A stretch of DNA of 64,000 nucleotides from Chaetoceros tenuissimus (taxonomy: Eukaryota > Bacillariophyta > Thalassiosirophyceae > Chaetocerotales > Chaetocerotaceae): assembly GCA_021927905.1 (NCBI GenBank), contig BLLK01000029.1:310001-374000 (forward strand), in the 5' to 3' direction. A model generated the notes under the pieces. The model had not been told where the DNA came from. It saw nothing but the letters and a program-made list of their open reading frames with translations, and ran no database searches. Shown here piece after piece: positions 52,476 through 62,749 of the stretch. Numbering within the stretch: the first letter of the stretch is position 1; each line of letters begins with the position of its first letter. The position numbers were made by a program, and so were the translations under genes.

Positions 52476-53018
52476 CTACTTCTTTTCGTCGTCAAAATTC
52501 ATATTTGGAAACTTTGGATGTTCAGAGAGGAACGTCATCATGGCATTGAATCCTTGCGCTGCCTCAAGACCAATGTATACAATGATATGAGCAATACAGC
52601 CATCAAGAGTCAAGTTTTCTACAAAACTAGGTTCACGTTCGAACCTGGTTTTCATAATACGCTGGAGAACAATCAACTTCCGGTCATCAGTTAGATTCTC
52701 TTCATCCAACTTTTCAAGAAGCTTTTCTTTTGTTGCTCCCAAAACGATGTCTGCATCTTTCATCTCTGTCACCATTTTGAATGGACCATCTTTGCAAGGG
52801 ACAAGTTTATCTTTCTCCCAGTCTACTTTGTGGTTCACTCCATATGTTTGGCGCAGGTCATCAACGATTGGATTGATTAGAACGTTACAACTGAATCGTT
52901 CAGTGTCATGAACAGGGCGAATGTATACTGTTCCTCCCTCTTTCTGGATTTTATGGTGTGGACCAATCCCTTCAAAGCACTTACTATCAACGATTTCGTA
53001 GTATTCACTAAGGTTCAT
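52476..53018 (-). CDS. Member of the local CN-xx-INPIV paralogue family, 180 aa
   Basis: Single exon. Shares with the neighbour at 53229-54011 the pattern CNVLINPIVDDLRQTYGVNHK, a VP..DG turn, IVLQRIMKTRF and VENLT..., then GLEAAQGFNAMMTFL. Amino-acid similarity is clear while DNA similarity is low, so the duplication is old. Divergently paired with that neighbour. Function unknown. Confidence 0.75.
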   Translation of the reverse strand: MNLSEYYEIVDSKCFEGIGPHHKIQKEGGTVYIRPVHDTERFSCNVLINPIVDDLRQTYGVNHKVDWEKDKLVPCKDGPFKMVTEMKDADIVLGATKEKLLEKLDEENLTDDRKLIVLQRIMKTRFEREPSFVENLTLDGCIAHIIVYIGLEAAQGFNAMMTFLSEHPKFPNMNFDDEKK

Positions 53019-53228
53019 AATGAAGATTTAATGAGAGTAGAAGGCTTATCTGATTTGCAGTTCATGAAAGAATCGAAAATGTCTCTGTCTGATTGATTTA
53101 GTCCCAACGGAAAGCGGGTTTGGTTGGTCAAGAAGGGCTTAAACTCCTCTTTCCTTTGAAGAATCAAACCAACTCATCATAAAATCTTTTCACATTCCTT
53201 TGAAACATTCTTCAGAGATTTGCAAACG

Positions 53229-54011
53229 ATGAGTGATGTGCCCAGATATGCATATGTTGACCAAAACAGATGGGCCAATCATCCCTTAGAGGATGAAGTT
53301 TTTATCAACTTGTTACCTTCTGATGGATATAAACATATTGATGACTTGAGGTATTCAGGTAAGATTATCAACTACGTGAGAAAGATTGCATTATTTTGGT
53401 AAATTCATAATAAAATGCTTTACTATCTGCAAAATTCAGGTAATTCTCAAGTGATGAGATTTGTGTTTAATGATGGTTCAAGAGTCACGACCTTTCGGGA
53501 TGGTTTTTTGCCAAGATACGAGTGTAACGAGGTGATTAACCCAATTGTCTTCAAGCTACGCGAACAATACGGAATCAAGCATAAAATTGATGTAGAAAAT
53601 GAAACTGTTGTCCCAGCCAACGATGGAGCTATTAAACTCATTCCTACTAGGAATTTCAGGGAGATGCATCAGACATACTTCGACAAGGCCTTGGATCTCC
53701 TAGTAGATGCAATTCCTTCTGGTAACGCAGGACTTCAGATTGTACGTGACATTCTAACAAACAGATTCCTTTTGGAAGAAAGATTAGTTGAAGGGCTTTC
53801 CACTGAGGAATTGATTCGTACCATCGGAAGAAGCATTATCTTTGAAAGTAGAAGTGGATACAATGGTGTATTAAGGAAATTAGAGAATGATCCTACTTTC
53901 TCTAGTGCTCAGGTGAGGATTCGCCCATCTTTCTCTACAGGTCCAGTATCCCAGACAGTATCGCGGACCATTCGGATCGACAGACCAAGTAGCGGACTCT
54001 ATAATTTTTAA
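53229..54011 (+). CDS. Member of the local CN-xx-INPIV paralogue family, 233 aa
   Basis: Two exons (53229-53358 and 53440-54011) join in phase, with the 81 nt intron after RYSG. Core pattern CNEVINPIVFKLREQYGIKHK, VPANDGAIKL, LQIVRDILTNRF, LVEGLS and ESRSGYNGVLRKLE matches the 180 aa protein on the other strand. A Ser/Arg/Thr-rich C-terminal extension is unique to this copy. It shares a divergent promoter (53019-53228) with its paralogue, holding a TTTAGTCCCAA motif at 53097-53107. Confidence 0.75.
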
Positions 54012-54177
54012 CAATAAATTATTACTTTATTTTGTATGGTATAACATATGTTCTGTTCTTTCAAGAAGTGTTCTAATACTTCCTATTGTATTCAACTATT
54101 ATAGAAAAGCAACTACAGAGAATACTAGATGATTTAATTACTTTTAGTATCTTATACAGTATTCTAATATGAGAAAT

Positions 54178-54985
54178 TCAATAATGAAAAGAAGTCCATT
54201 CACTGTTGTTGGTTTGCTCAACCATAATCTCCATATAGTTGCGTACCTCATCCATATATAAACGCATCACTCTATGAGGTAAACTATGTTGGAGTTCTTT
54301 CGATTTTGCGTGATCGTACAAACTTTCGATTTTGGAGTTAGTTATTTCAGACATTTGTAGCATCAAAAAAGGGAAAAGGAGACACGTACCTCTCAAAATC
54401 CAAATGATTATCTGTACAAAATGGACATCTTTGAGTTTTGCCGTGCTCTTGGTATGTATTGATTGCATGACTGTTACGGCTTGTTGCCATCATGAGCATT
54501 GACTTAGTATCAACCATTTTTTCTCCAATTTCTTTCGTATATTCTTGAAATCCAACACTACGTAGCTCCTTGAATAACTTGGATTGAATACGACCAATGA
54601 ACATTTCTTGGATTTGCATTGGAATTGGGACCAATTTCCATTTATACATGAGCTGTGGAAAAGTTAGGGTTACCCTAACGCTGACTGCATTTCTGTCATC
54701 ATTGTTTACTATAGACTTTTCGTTATTACTCATTTCTTCATTTTCGATATCGTTGCTGTAGAATCCATTAGATCCTACAGCTACATGATAGTTTGTTTGG
54801 TTGATGGAATGCGGAGTTTTGGTATTGTCTCTATCATTTGATTCGTCATCCGAATGAGAGAGATCTATCACTTCTCTTTCCTTTAGAATGATCTGTTTTT
54901 CGATAACAATTTTATTAGAGGATGACATGTTAGTTTGATAAGCAAAATTGTAGATTATGAGAAAAATGGAAGACAGGTTCTTCAT
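54178..54985 (-). CDS. Protein with a C-terminal CPFC...H...H finger (XS-like), 246 aa
   Basis: Two exons (54985-54390 and 54322-54178) join in phase. Splicing builds a C2H2-type finger, C187-x2-C190-x12-H203-x7-H211, followed by a basic helix (HRVMRLYMDEVRNYMEIM). The CPFC, the spacing, and the Leu/Tyr-Asp-His-Ala segment resemble the zf-XS finger of plant SGS3-type silencing proteins, but the match is short and unproven; a C2H2 finger of another type is equally possible. The N-terminal half is polar and Asp/Asn/Ser-rich. Translation could instead begin at the ATG at 54928. Confidence 0.68.
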
Positions 54986-55055
54986 CGTGTAGACAGAGTT
55001 TGAAAAGGCCTTGAATTGGGATTGGGACTAAAAAATCAAAGTATTGAGTCCCAGT

Positions 55056-55139
55056 TTAGGTTGTACCATCTGAAAGGAGTTCCTTTTCATCGGTATTAAA
55101 CATAGCAGAATTTATAAAATGAGCACCAAAGAATAGTCT
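55056..55139 (-). pseudogene. Relic of a second SET-domain copy
   Basis: A 27-codon stretch reads RLFFGAHFINSAMFNTDEK and is clearly homologous to HLFLGAHFINSATFNTDKN of the SET gene just upstream. Nearly every codon differs by synonymous change while the residues match, so it is an old copy once under protein-level selection. It ends at a TAA; the rest of the domain is not present here. A possible splice acceptor (CACAG) directly precedes it, so an unlikely alternative is a 3' alternative exon. Confidence 0.6.
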
Positions 55140-55173
55140 GTGTAGTATTTTGTGAAGTTACAGTGCATTTACT

Positions 55174-56076
55174 TTAAGAGCTACCATGATACCACTTATA
55201 ATCAGCTAAAATTTCTTGTCCTTTTTCAATACGTGCTCTTGCTTGAACCAAATAATCAGTTCTATATTTGACATTAGCCCTTTCTTTGTTCTTTTTACCT
55301 TTCTTAGGACCTTTTATAAAAACATTATTTTTGTCAGTGTTGAAAGTGGCTGAGTTAATAAAATGCGCTCCAAGAAACAAATGATTCTTTAAATCAGTTG
55401 TGTCAACATCATGGCATCGATATTCGGATTTCATCACATTTTGTTTATATCCAATATAAATGGAGATAGAATCGCCAGTTTCAAACCTGCGGGAGGCAAA
55501 TAACCCCCATCCTCCATTCTCTCTTTTGGATTTTGCAATGTGGACCCATTTCATTCCATGAAAATGTAATTGATACATCACATTTTCATCAGTAGTATCT
55601 TTATAGCTGTTCAAACACGGGTTGTTACACTCAGAGATGATAATCTTTGACCATTGCACCTTATGGTGTATTTCCCTTTCATAAAACTCATTGGGAAGAC
55701 TATGACTCTTTTCTTGTGCTTTTCTTACATCATTCCAAAATACACCTGACTTGTCTTCAAACCAGGTATTCCACCATTTCTCCGTTGGTATATTTTGGTA
55801 AATATTTACTTTTACTTCTGATGTTGGCGGCTTATCTGTTTTCTTCAAAAGAGGTCGTTTCATTTCTTCCATGACCTCACTAGCTCCTTTCGGAGCTCTT
55901 CTTGTTGTACAAGCTAATTGATCATCATCGGCCCTCATAACATCAGGGTTCTCCCTTTGCTTTAAGAGTTTGCACATCTTCACTCTTACAGCATATAGTT
56001 CTTTCCGATTATTTTCTTCTTTTTCAGACTTTCTTTGTTCTGTTTTTTTCTTTGTTTTGCTACGTGTCTCTGGCAT
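55174..56076 (-). CDS. SET-domain protein (putative protein lysine methyltransferase)
   Basis: Single exon, 300 aa from the ATG at 56076. The N-terminal half is Lys/Glu-rich with a basic cluster (RSKTKKK) suggesting nuclear location. The SET domain is at about 178-298: GGWGLFASRRFETGD (SAM-binding GxG), FINSATFN in place of the NHSCxPN box, and QEILADYKW for the final E-x-L-x-x-Y motif. The changed NHS box resembles plant/algal SET proteins with uncertain activity. No pre-SET or post-SET Cys cluster is seen. Histone or non-histone substrate unknown. Confidence 0.82.
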   Translation of the reverse strand: MPETRSKTKKKTEQRKSEKEENNRKELYAVRVKMCKLLKQRENPDVMRADDDQLACTTRRAPKGASEVMEEMKRPLLKKTDKPPTSEVKVNIYQNIPTEKWWNTWFEDKSGVFWNDVRKAQEKSHSLPNEFYEREIHHKVQWSKIIISECNNPCLNSYKDTTDENVMYQLHFHGMKWVHIAKSKRENGGWGLFASRRFETGDSISIYIGYKQNVMKSEYRCHDVDTTDLKNHLFLGAHFINSATFNTDKNNVFIKGPKKGKKNKERANVKYRTDYLVQARARIEKGQEILADYKWYHGSS

Positions 56077-56340
56077 GGTACATTGAATAATGAATAAGCC
56101 TGCTTCATGTGAATCCTTTGATGATAATGAACGAACTTGTGCATCCACAAACTTGTGTTTTTTTTTTCTCAGATGGGACTAGCTGTGCTCTGCACAAATT
56201 TAGTTAAAGGCCATTTATGACGTTGTCTCTATCTAGAAAGATGGGACTAAAAATACTATTTGGTAAGTACGTACGGCATTGGTAATAATCGCAAGTACGC
56301 AAGAAATTTACAAAACGAATAGAAGTGATTTCATACATTA

Positions 56341-59300
56341 TCAACACTTATGCAATGGATCAAACATTTCGTCCATTTCAATATTAGACAGTTTTGTTTC
56401 TCTGTTCTTACGCGTCCCAACAACATGGGCAGATTCAGTTGAATGATCATCCCCATACTTAAACTCAATATAAATAGAATTTGAAGAGGTTGACTGCCGC
56501 ATCTTGAGTCTTCCATGAAAAATGTAAAAAATATGGCAAAAGCAATTCAAATGATCATCATAGCTATACATTTCCAATAAGTCTGTGTTCGTATGAATTT
56601 GATTTTCATAATCGTTGAAAAGATTTCTCACTTCGTTTAAGTCGCCTTCACGAAGAGCATCAATAACATCGGGATTACGGCAAATTCTATCATTGATGAA
56701 AACTAGACACTTGTAAAGAATCGCTTTCGATACGTGCATTCTACAGGTTCCACTAAAAACATGCAATATCTCTTCGAACTTTGTAACACAATTGACATCT
56801 TCTCCATACATGGTTCTCAACGTATTGTGGGCAGCATCATTTTCAAAAACTTTTGCAAACTCTGCACACTCCATAGGTAAAAGACCAAATGTGGCAACCA
56901 ACTGGAATAAAGACAATATATCAGCACTATTAAGAGCAGCAACATTGTCGAGTCGACGAAACTTGTCAAATATATCCTCTACTTCAAAATCCTCGTCATG
57001 CTTGGACAACTCTTTCACGAAGGAATACAATGAATCGCCTAGACAATCTTCAACATGAACTTTGTTTGATTGACGGATATAGTCTAAAAATACTGTTCCT
57101 TCGACTTTTATTCCTCCAAAAGAATGAAAAAGGTCTGCTAAGAATCTTATCTTGGATTTACCGATGCCAAAAGTGGAACAGAATATACAGACTTCTCTGC
57201 GTGTGGAAAGACAACATTCACGAATTAGTCTTGCGCCATAGTGAAGAACATTTTTATTTGAAGACTTTGAAATAGTTTATTGGCATGGGTAAATGTTAAT
57301 ATACATAAGAGAGAGAGAGTGAGAGCTAGAAATAAATTCACTTACCATTGGATCAAGCGTTGGCGGAAGGAAAAGCATCCTTCGATCAAATTTCTCATTT
57401 AAAGGCTTCTCATCACGTACGATCACATTGTAATCGAGAGATTTCCCCTTGAAAAAAACAAATACTTCAAATATAAGGATAATACAGTGGTCATTCATCT
57501 CTCTCCTCCTTACTATTTCACATTGCATATTAGTATAATTCAAGCAATGCTTATGCACACACTCGCGCAAGTATCCGGCAAGGAGAACATATTGATGTGC
57601 TAAGGGTACCTCTGCTACTTCTGTTTCAACATTGCCAACAGAAACACAAATCTTATTCTTTTGTATTTCGCTGTCGATATCCATTGCCAGTCTTATTTTC
57701 GAGCTTTTGGGTAGCTCCGCAGGGTAAAATTTAAATAGATATCCCAAGGTCCGTGTTAGAATAGGGCAATTTCTTTTGTCGCAATGGCGAAGCACATTAC
57801 TGATCCATCGAAGAGCCATGTTTTCAGGTAAGTACAGAAGCAATTCCTCAATGCAAGACTCATATGTAGTTGTGTCAATGTCTCTGATTCCAAAACTAAA
57901 ACCTACACTTGATACCAAAGCTTGAAACTCTCTGGGAGGGGTAGAATTCCAGACTTCAGACAAAAGATCCTTGTACATTTCTCTACGACAGCTCATTCGC
58001 TCGGGATAATAGAAGTTGGTGAAGTCTTCTTCTGGCATATCCGATGGACGTGATATTGCACAGGGAGTGTTGTCTTCAAATGATGATGCAATTCTGCCAA
58101 TTACGGCAATCATAGCAAAAACGAGGGGGTAACCAAGACTACTATCACCTTTTCTCCTATTGACAGCTGGTTTACAGTTTGGTAAGCAGCAATATGTGGT
58201 ATTGCGAAAGACATCCTTACTCGAAAGTCTACAAAGACCCTTTGTCATGATGTAGCTAGTTCCGCGTGGACTGGTTGACCTCGAGGGTCTCTGAAAACAC
58301 ATTTCATTATTTCGCAAAATTAAACAGAGCTTCGGAGTGATATTGTCATGGTGAAATAAAAGATTCCTAGAAGTATCTTTGTATTGTACCTCCAAACTTC
58401 CTGGAAATCTTTCATTTTGTGACTCGAGAGCATAATCTACATGTATTCTATTCGTCAGACCCTCACGATCGATTAACATCAAAATTTTGACATAAATATC
58501 GTAAGTTACAGTCTGATGACTTGATGTGCATTCAAGGTGAAGGGAGTACACCATGTCGTTATGAAGAGCTCTTGCCTTGGGACGCTCCATGAAAACGATT
58601 CTAATGATGGTATCTAACTTGGGAATACCACCTGGACCCAGTTTTGAACCAGATTTTATGTAGAAAATCGCTAAGAGTTGTTGACAGTGCGTAACTTCCG
58701 GGAGAGCAGTCTCAATATCTGCTTCGTTTAGCAAAGACGCGAGGGAAACATCTGGAGATATAAAGTCATTAGACTCTGAGGCAATGGAAGAATCGCTGGG
58801 TGCAAATGAACTCTCAGATGAAGAATGGCTTGAGTCTTTATGGAAGAAACTTTCTACTTTAGTATTAAAGAAGGAATTCTTTCAAAAAAAATGAATTGAT
58901 AATTACGTACTGTTTATTGAATAGGAAGAATGGGCACTGGAACTGAGAGAATCAACACAAATATGTGATGGTTGCTGCGAAATTGCTACAGTTGCAAACA
59001 ATCTTGATAAGTACATTTGTATTTGCAGATAATAAACACATTCTGTAGGTCTCTACAACGTACCATTCGAATTTCCATCTTCAACTCTTTCTTCGTTCTC
59101 TGTATTCCCCTCAGAAAGTCCAAAATGTTTCAACAAACACTCCTCGATTTCAGACCTTTTTTTCTTATAGGTAGATATACTATGATCTTTAGCAAAGTTG
59201 CGCAATTTACACCATTGCATATCTAATATATACTCCTTTGTTATTGGTGGGTTCTCTAGAACCTCGGCTTCTTTATGATGACATAGATTCAACATATATC

Positions 59301-61561
59301 ATGCAGTGGTCAGAAACAATCATGATAAGGTAATTTGCATTTGTAGATATAATACTCAATCAAACACAACTTACCATTGAGATTTCCTCTGTCTGCTATA
59401 ACACTACTGTCATTATCATTCACGGAACTCTCCTTTGGAATCTCAGAGTCCTCAACTTGCAATGATTTCTGCACACCATTGATATGGCTAATTGCAACGT
59501 CGTTATAACTGCAAGTAAGATAAGGAAACGAAGACCGAGCGTCCTCTTTGAAATTTTCCAGATCATTACCATAACAGGTTTCGAATAATTTGGATGGAGG
59601 AGAACGATTTTGTTCATCATCATCATGGAAGTTCCATGATTCTTTGAATATTTCTTCAATTGTAGTTGATGGACAGTTAGAATTTTAGTACATGATATTG
59701 GTAATAATGTGCTTCATAATAAACTTAACATACCTTTTACATCTTCAACATTTTTCGTAGACATGTTACTTGTATTTGGAGTCATCATCTCGAATGCTTT
59801 CGGAGACAATGCCCCATTTGGAATGATACCTGTATTTGGAGTCATCATCTCAAATTCTTTCGGAGACATTGCCCCATTTGGAATGAACGATGGAAATTCA
59901 GGACAATAATCATTACATGGAGAGGGGATAGGGTTGTATACATAGCCTTCTTTTTCTGAGGAATTGATTATTGCATGTTTTGGAAATGCCACTGACAACA
60001 AATCGTATTAAAATATGAATTCGGTGATAATACAATACGAGAATAAAGTATACATACCATTTGGTTGGAATAAAGAAACACCCATCCTTGTAGTGCTAAT
60101 GTTGCTTGATTCCAATGTATCGTTCACATCTAAAGTATCTTTCTTTTGTAGGCGAGGAACTAGTACGGCTTTACGACTATCAGTAATACGTTGATAGAAA
60201 CAGTAGGATAAGTAAAAACTACACGTACCTTTCGAAGAGTTTTTACTAACGGCACTTCCACCATACGTTATCATGGCTACATTTGCATTTTGTGAATCTT
60301 GATGAAAACTTTGATTAGGATAGACATGCGTCAACATCGAAGGTGGTTGCTGAGTACTCAAACCGTTTGATACATTCCGAGGCGAAGAGGTGACAGCATG
60401 ATTGAAACTTCCATAGCTGACAGACCAAGAATCAGTGAAATTGTCATTAATTTCATGACAAAGAAATTGTTTACTTGATGAAACTTGCATTGATGTTGCT
60501 GCCTGCAAACCAGCACCTGCTTCAGAAAATGGATTCGTTCTAGAACCCTTCTGAAAGATAGGTGAAACTTGCATTGATGTTGCTGCCTGCAAACCAGCAC
60601 CTGCTTCAGAAAATGGATTCGTTCTAGAACCCTTCTGAAAGATAGGTGAAACTTGCATTGATGTTGCTGCCTGCAAACCAGCACCTGCTTCAGAAAATGG
60701 ATTCGTTCTAGAACCCTTCTGAAAGATAGGTAAAACTTCCATTGATGTTGCTGCCTGCAAACCAGCACCTGCTTCAGAAAATGGATTCGTTCTAGAACCC
60801 TTCTGAAAGATAGGTGAAACTTCCATTGATGTTGCTGCCTGCAAACCAGCACCTGCTTCAGAAAATGGATTCGTTCTAGAACCCTTCTGAAAGATAGGTG
60901 AAACTTCCATTGATGTTGCTGCCTGCAAACCAGCACCTGCTTCAGAAAATGGATTCGTTCTAGAACCCTTCTGAAAGATAGGTGAAACTTCCATTGATGT
61001 TGCTGCCTGTAAACCAGCACCTGCTTCAGAAAATGGATTCGTTCTAGAACCCTTCTGAAAGATAGGTGAAACTTGCATTGATGTTGCTGCCTGCAAACCA
61101 GCACCTGCTTCAGAAAATGGATTCGATCTAGAACCCTTCTGAAAGATAGGTAAAACTTCCATTGATGTTGCTGCCTGAAAAGCACTTTGTGTAACAGAAT
61201 CACGAGAAGGACTAGAAGGAGGTGCAGTAGAATTATGATGTGATGGGGTACTAAATTTCGGTACATCCAATTGAGACGATCTTCTAGAATTCTGAGGTGA
61301 AACGTTAGCCATCCGATACTTCTTATAGTTTGATGTTCCTTCTAAATACTCAGGCTTATGAATAAGATACCCAGAGTTTATTTTTTTCCGATATTCGAAA
61401 AGTTCTCTTTGAAACTCATTATTCAAATAAGTTTCTCTGTTTTTTCTCGAAAGTTTGGAAAGAACAAAAAAACGAGCTCCAGGAGGAGGTAGGCGATAAT
61501 CATGGTTGTGACGGCAGTTTTTGCTGCGACCTTTAGGTTTGGTCTTGTTGTTTTGGGGCAT
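56341..61561 (-). CDS. Large unrecognised protein (1565 aa) with 28-residue repeat array and SAP-like motif
   Basis: Eight exons join in phase: 61561-60229, 60168-60058, 59991-59734, 59653-59375, 59270-59064, 58985-58911, 58856-57346, 57264-56341. The N-terminus is basic (residues 1-90). Residues 129-361 are eight full copies plus a 9-residue start of a 28-residue unit (QAATSMEVSPIFQKGSRT...). Exon 3 has a 20-residue unit twice (PNGA(L/M)SPK.FEMMTPNT). A SAP-like motif lies at about 675-712 (MQWCKLRNFAKDHSI). The C-terminal 800 residues are globular, Cys/Arg-rich and helical, family not recognised. The first intron is 60 nt, in-frame and stop-free, so may be retained; exon 4 has two in-frame acceptors 12 nt apart. 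Gene model is by eye; splits into two genes cannot be excluded. Confidence 0.68.
59769..59888 (-). repeat. 60 bp coding tandem duplication
   Basis: Two 60 bp units in register differing at a few bases, within exon 3 of the 1565 aa gene; each encodes a 20-residue Ser-Pro-Lys-containing unit. Confidence 0.85.
60478..61177 (-). repeat. 84 bp coding tandem array, 8.3 copies
   Basis: 700 bp made of 84 bp units nearly identical to one another; variants differ at a few bases (for example TTCCATTG/TTGCATTG and GGTAAAAC/GGTGAAAC). Encodes the 28-residue repeat of the 1565 aa protein. High identity indicates recent expansion or homogenisation. Confidence 0.93.
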
Positions 61562-61897
61562 GGTTAAAATGTAAAACTAGATTCTTAGTTTGTATTAATG
61601 AATAATAATAGAAATAAAAGAAATCACCTCAGCTCCCTTCACACCAAAAGAACACCTTCCACTCTTCTTGATTGCAGTAGGTTGTTTCCCTGGACCGAGA
61701 TGACAGTTTCGCCTGCAGAGGCTAATTTGGTGGTAAAATTATTGACTAGAAGACAAAAACCGGTGAAAACCTTGAATTTGAGGAAAGGAAGCCTGCACCT
61801 AAACCAGTTTTCACTTGATGAAACTCTAACATGAGAGTAGAGCTCTTTCGAAGCTTGCAATGTGTAACATAAAAACTTTTCATTCTACTTCCATACT

Positions 61898-62749
61898 ATG
61901 AATTACTACATGGACATCGTACACGCAAATATTGATAACAATCGTTATCCTTATGGTCATGCTAGATTGCCAAGTTGGAAGGGGAAACAATCAGGAAATA
62001 GAGACCCTTTACAAAATCCAAAACTCTTCGCCGATAATGAGATTCGAAGCATGGAATCAATTATCAAACCTACAAATACATTCATCGTTTGGGCTCATTT
62101 TCATCAGTATCGTTTAGATACTGATGATACACGACGTATACGCAATGTTTTCCATGATCTACCAGTTGGTTTTACCATTGATCATACAGAAAGTGGCCAT
62201 CCAAATCATCTTGACGTCAAACGAACGAGTGCCAGACTTTCCAACTATGTCTCACATGGAGAGATATCTGAACATAAGGTGTCACAATGTATGAGCTACA
62301 AGTTTATTCAACAAAACATTGAAAGATTCTGAATTGATACAAGGCACAACAAAAAATATTTGACATTTATTGTGCTTAACCTCTTCGAGGACGCACGCAT
62401 CAATCTACGTGAAGGGAATCCATGCAAAGAGATGAAAAAGAAGTTAAGCAACAAAGAGTCACACCTTCTCTTCTTCTTCTGTTGTTGTCGTTATAAGCAA
62501 CTTCGTTCAGATGCTTTTTATGAGTTGTTTGATTACATGGATAGAAAGGATTTGGACGCTTGTATCGAAACAATGCTTAATTGGCTCACTACTGAAGAAG
62601 GTCGTCGAACCGTCAGAAATCTGAAAAATCAGAATTACTTCAAAGATTATCTGGAGCAGTTATACTATTTAGTATTCTGTAACATCGCTTACTGTAATTT
62701 TGAAAATCCGGATAGTGAATCTCGTCCACCAGTTTACTACGAATTCTGA
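61898..62749 (+). CDS. Unrecognised 210 aa protein (two-exon model)
   Basis: Exon 1 61898-62278 and exon 2 62498-62749 join in phase across a 219 nt intron with donor AAG|GTGTCA (weak) and a strong pyrimidine-rich acceptor (62465-62497). Without splicing, exon 1 would end at 62330 as a 144 aa protein. Exon 1 encodes a polar N-terminus with a HFHQYRLDTDD segment; exon 2 a helical C-terminus (YELFDYMDRKDLDACIETML, LEQLYYLVFCNIAYC). No family recognised. The intron is longer than all others here, which lowers confidence. Confidence 0.5.

Noticed and set aside
60478-61177. Regular repeats resembling a CRISPR array
   Set aside because: Units abut without spacers, are 84 bp, and are in-frame coding sequence of a eukaryotic gene.
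60358-61266. A 302-codon frame on the minus strand made of repeated His/Arg/Leu-rich units
   Set aside because: It is the alternative frame of the 84 bp array, open only because the repeat length is a multiple of three; the frame that splices in phase with the neighbouring exons is the real one.
38525-62749. The island as an integrated giant virus or Polinton
   Set aside because: No capsid, packaging ATPase, DNA polymerase or protease-like protein was seen, and introns are the host type.
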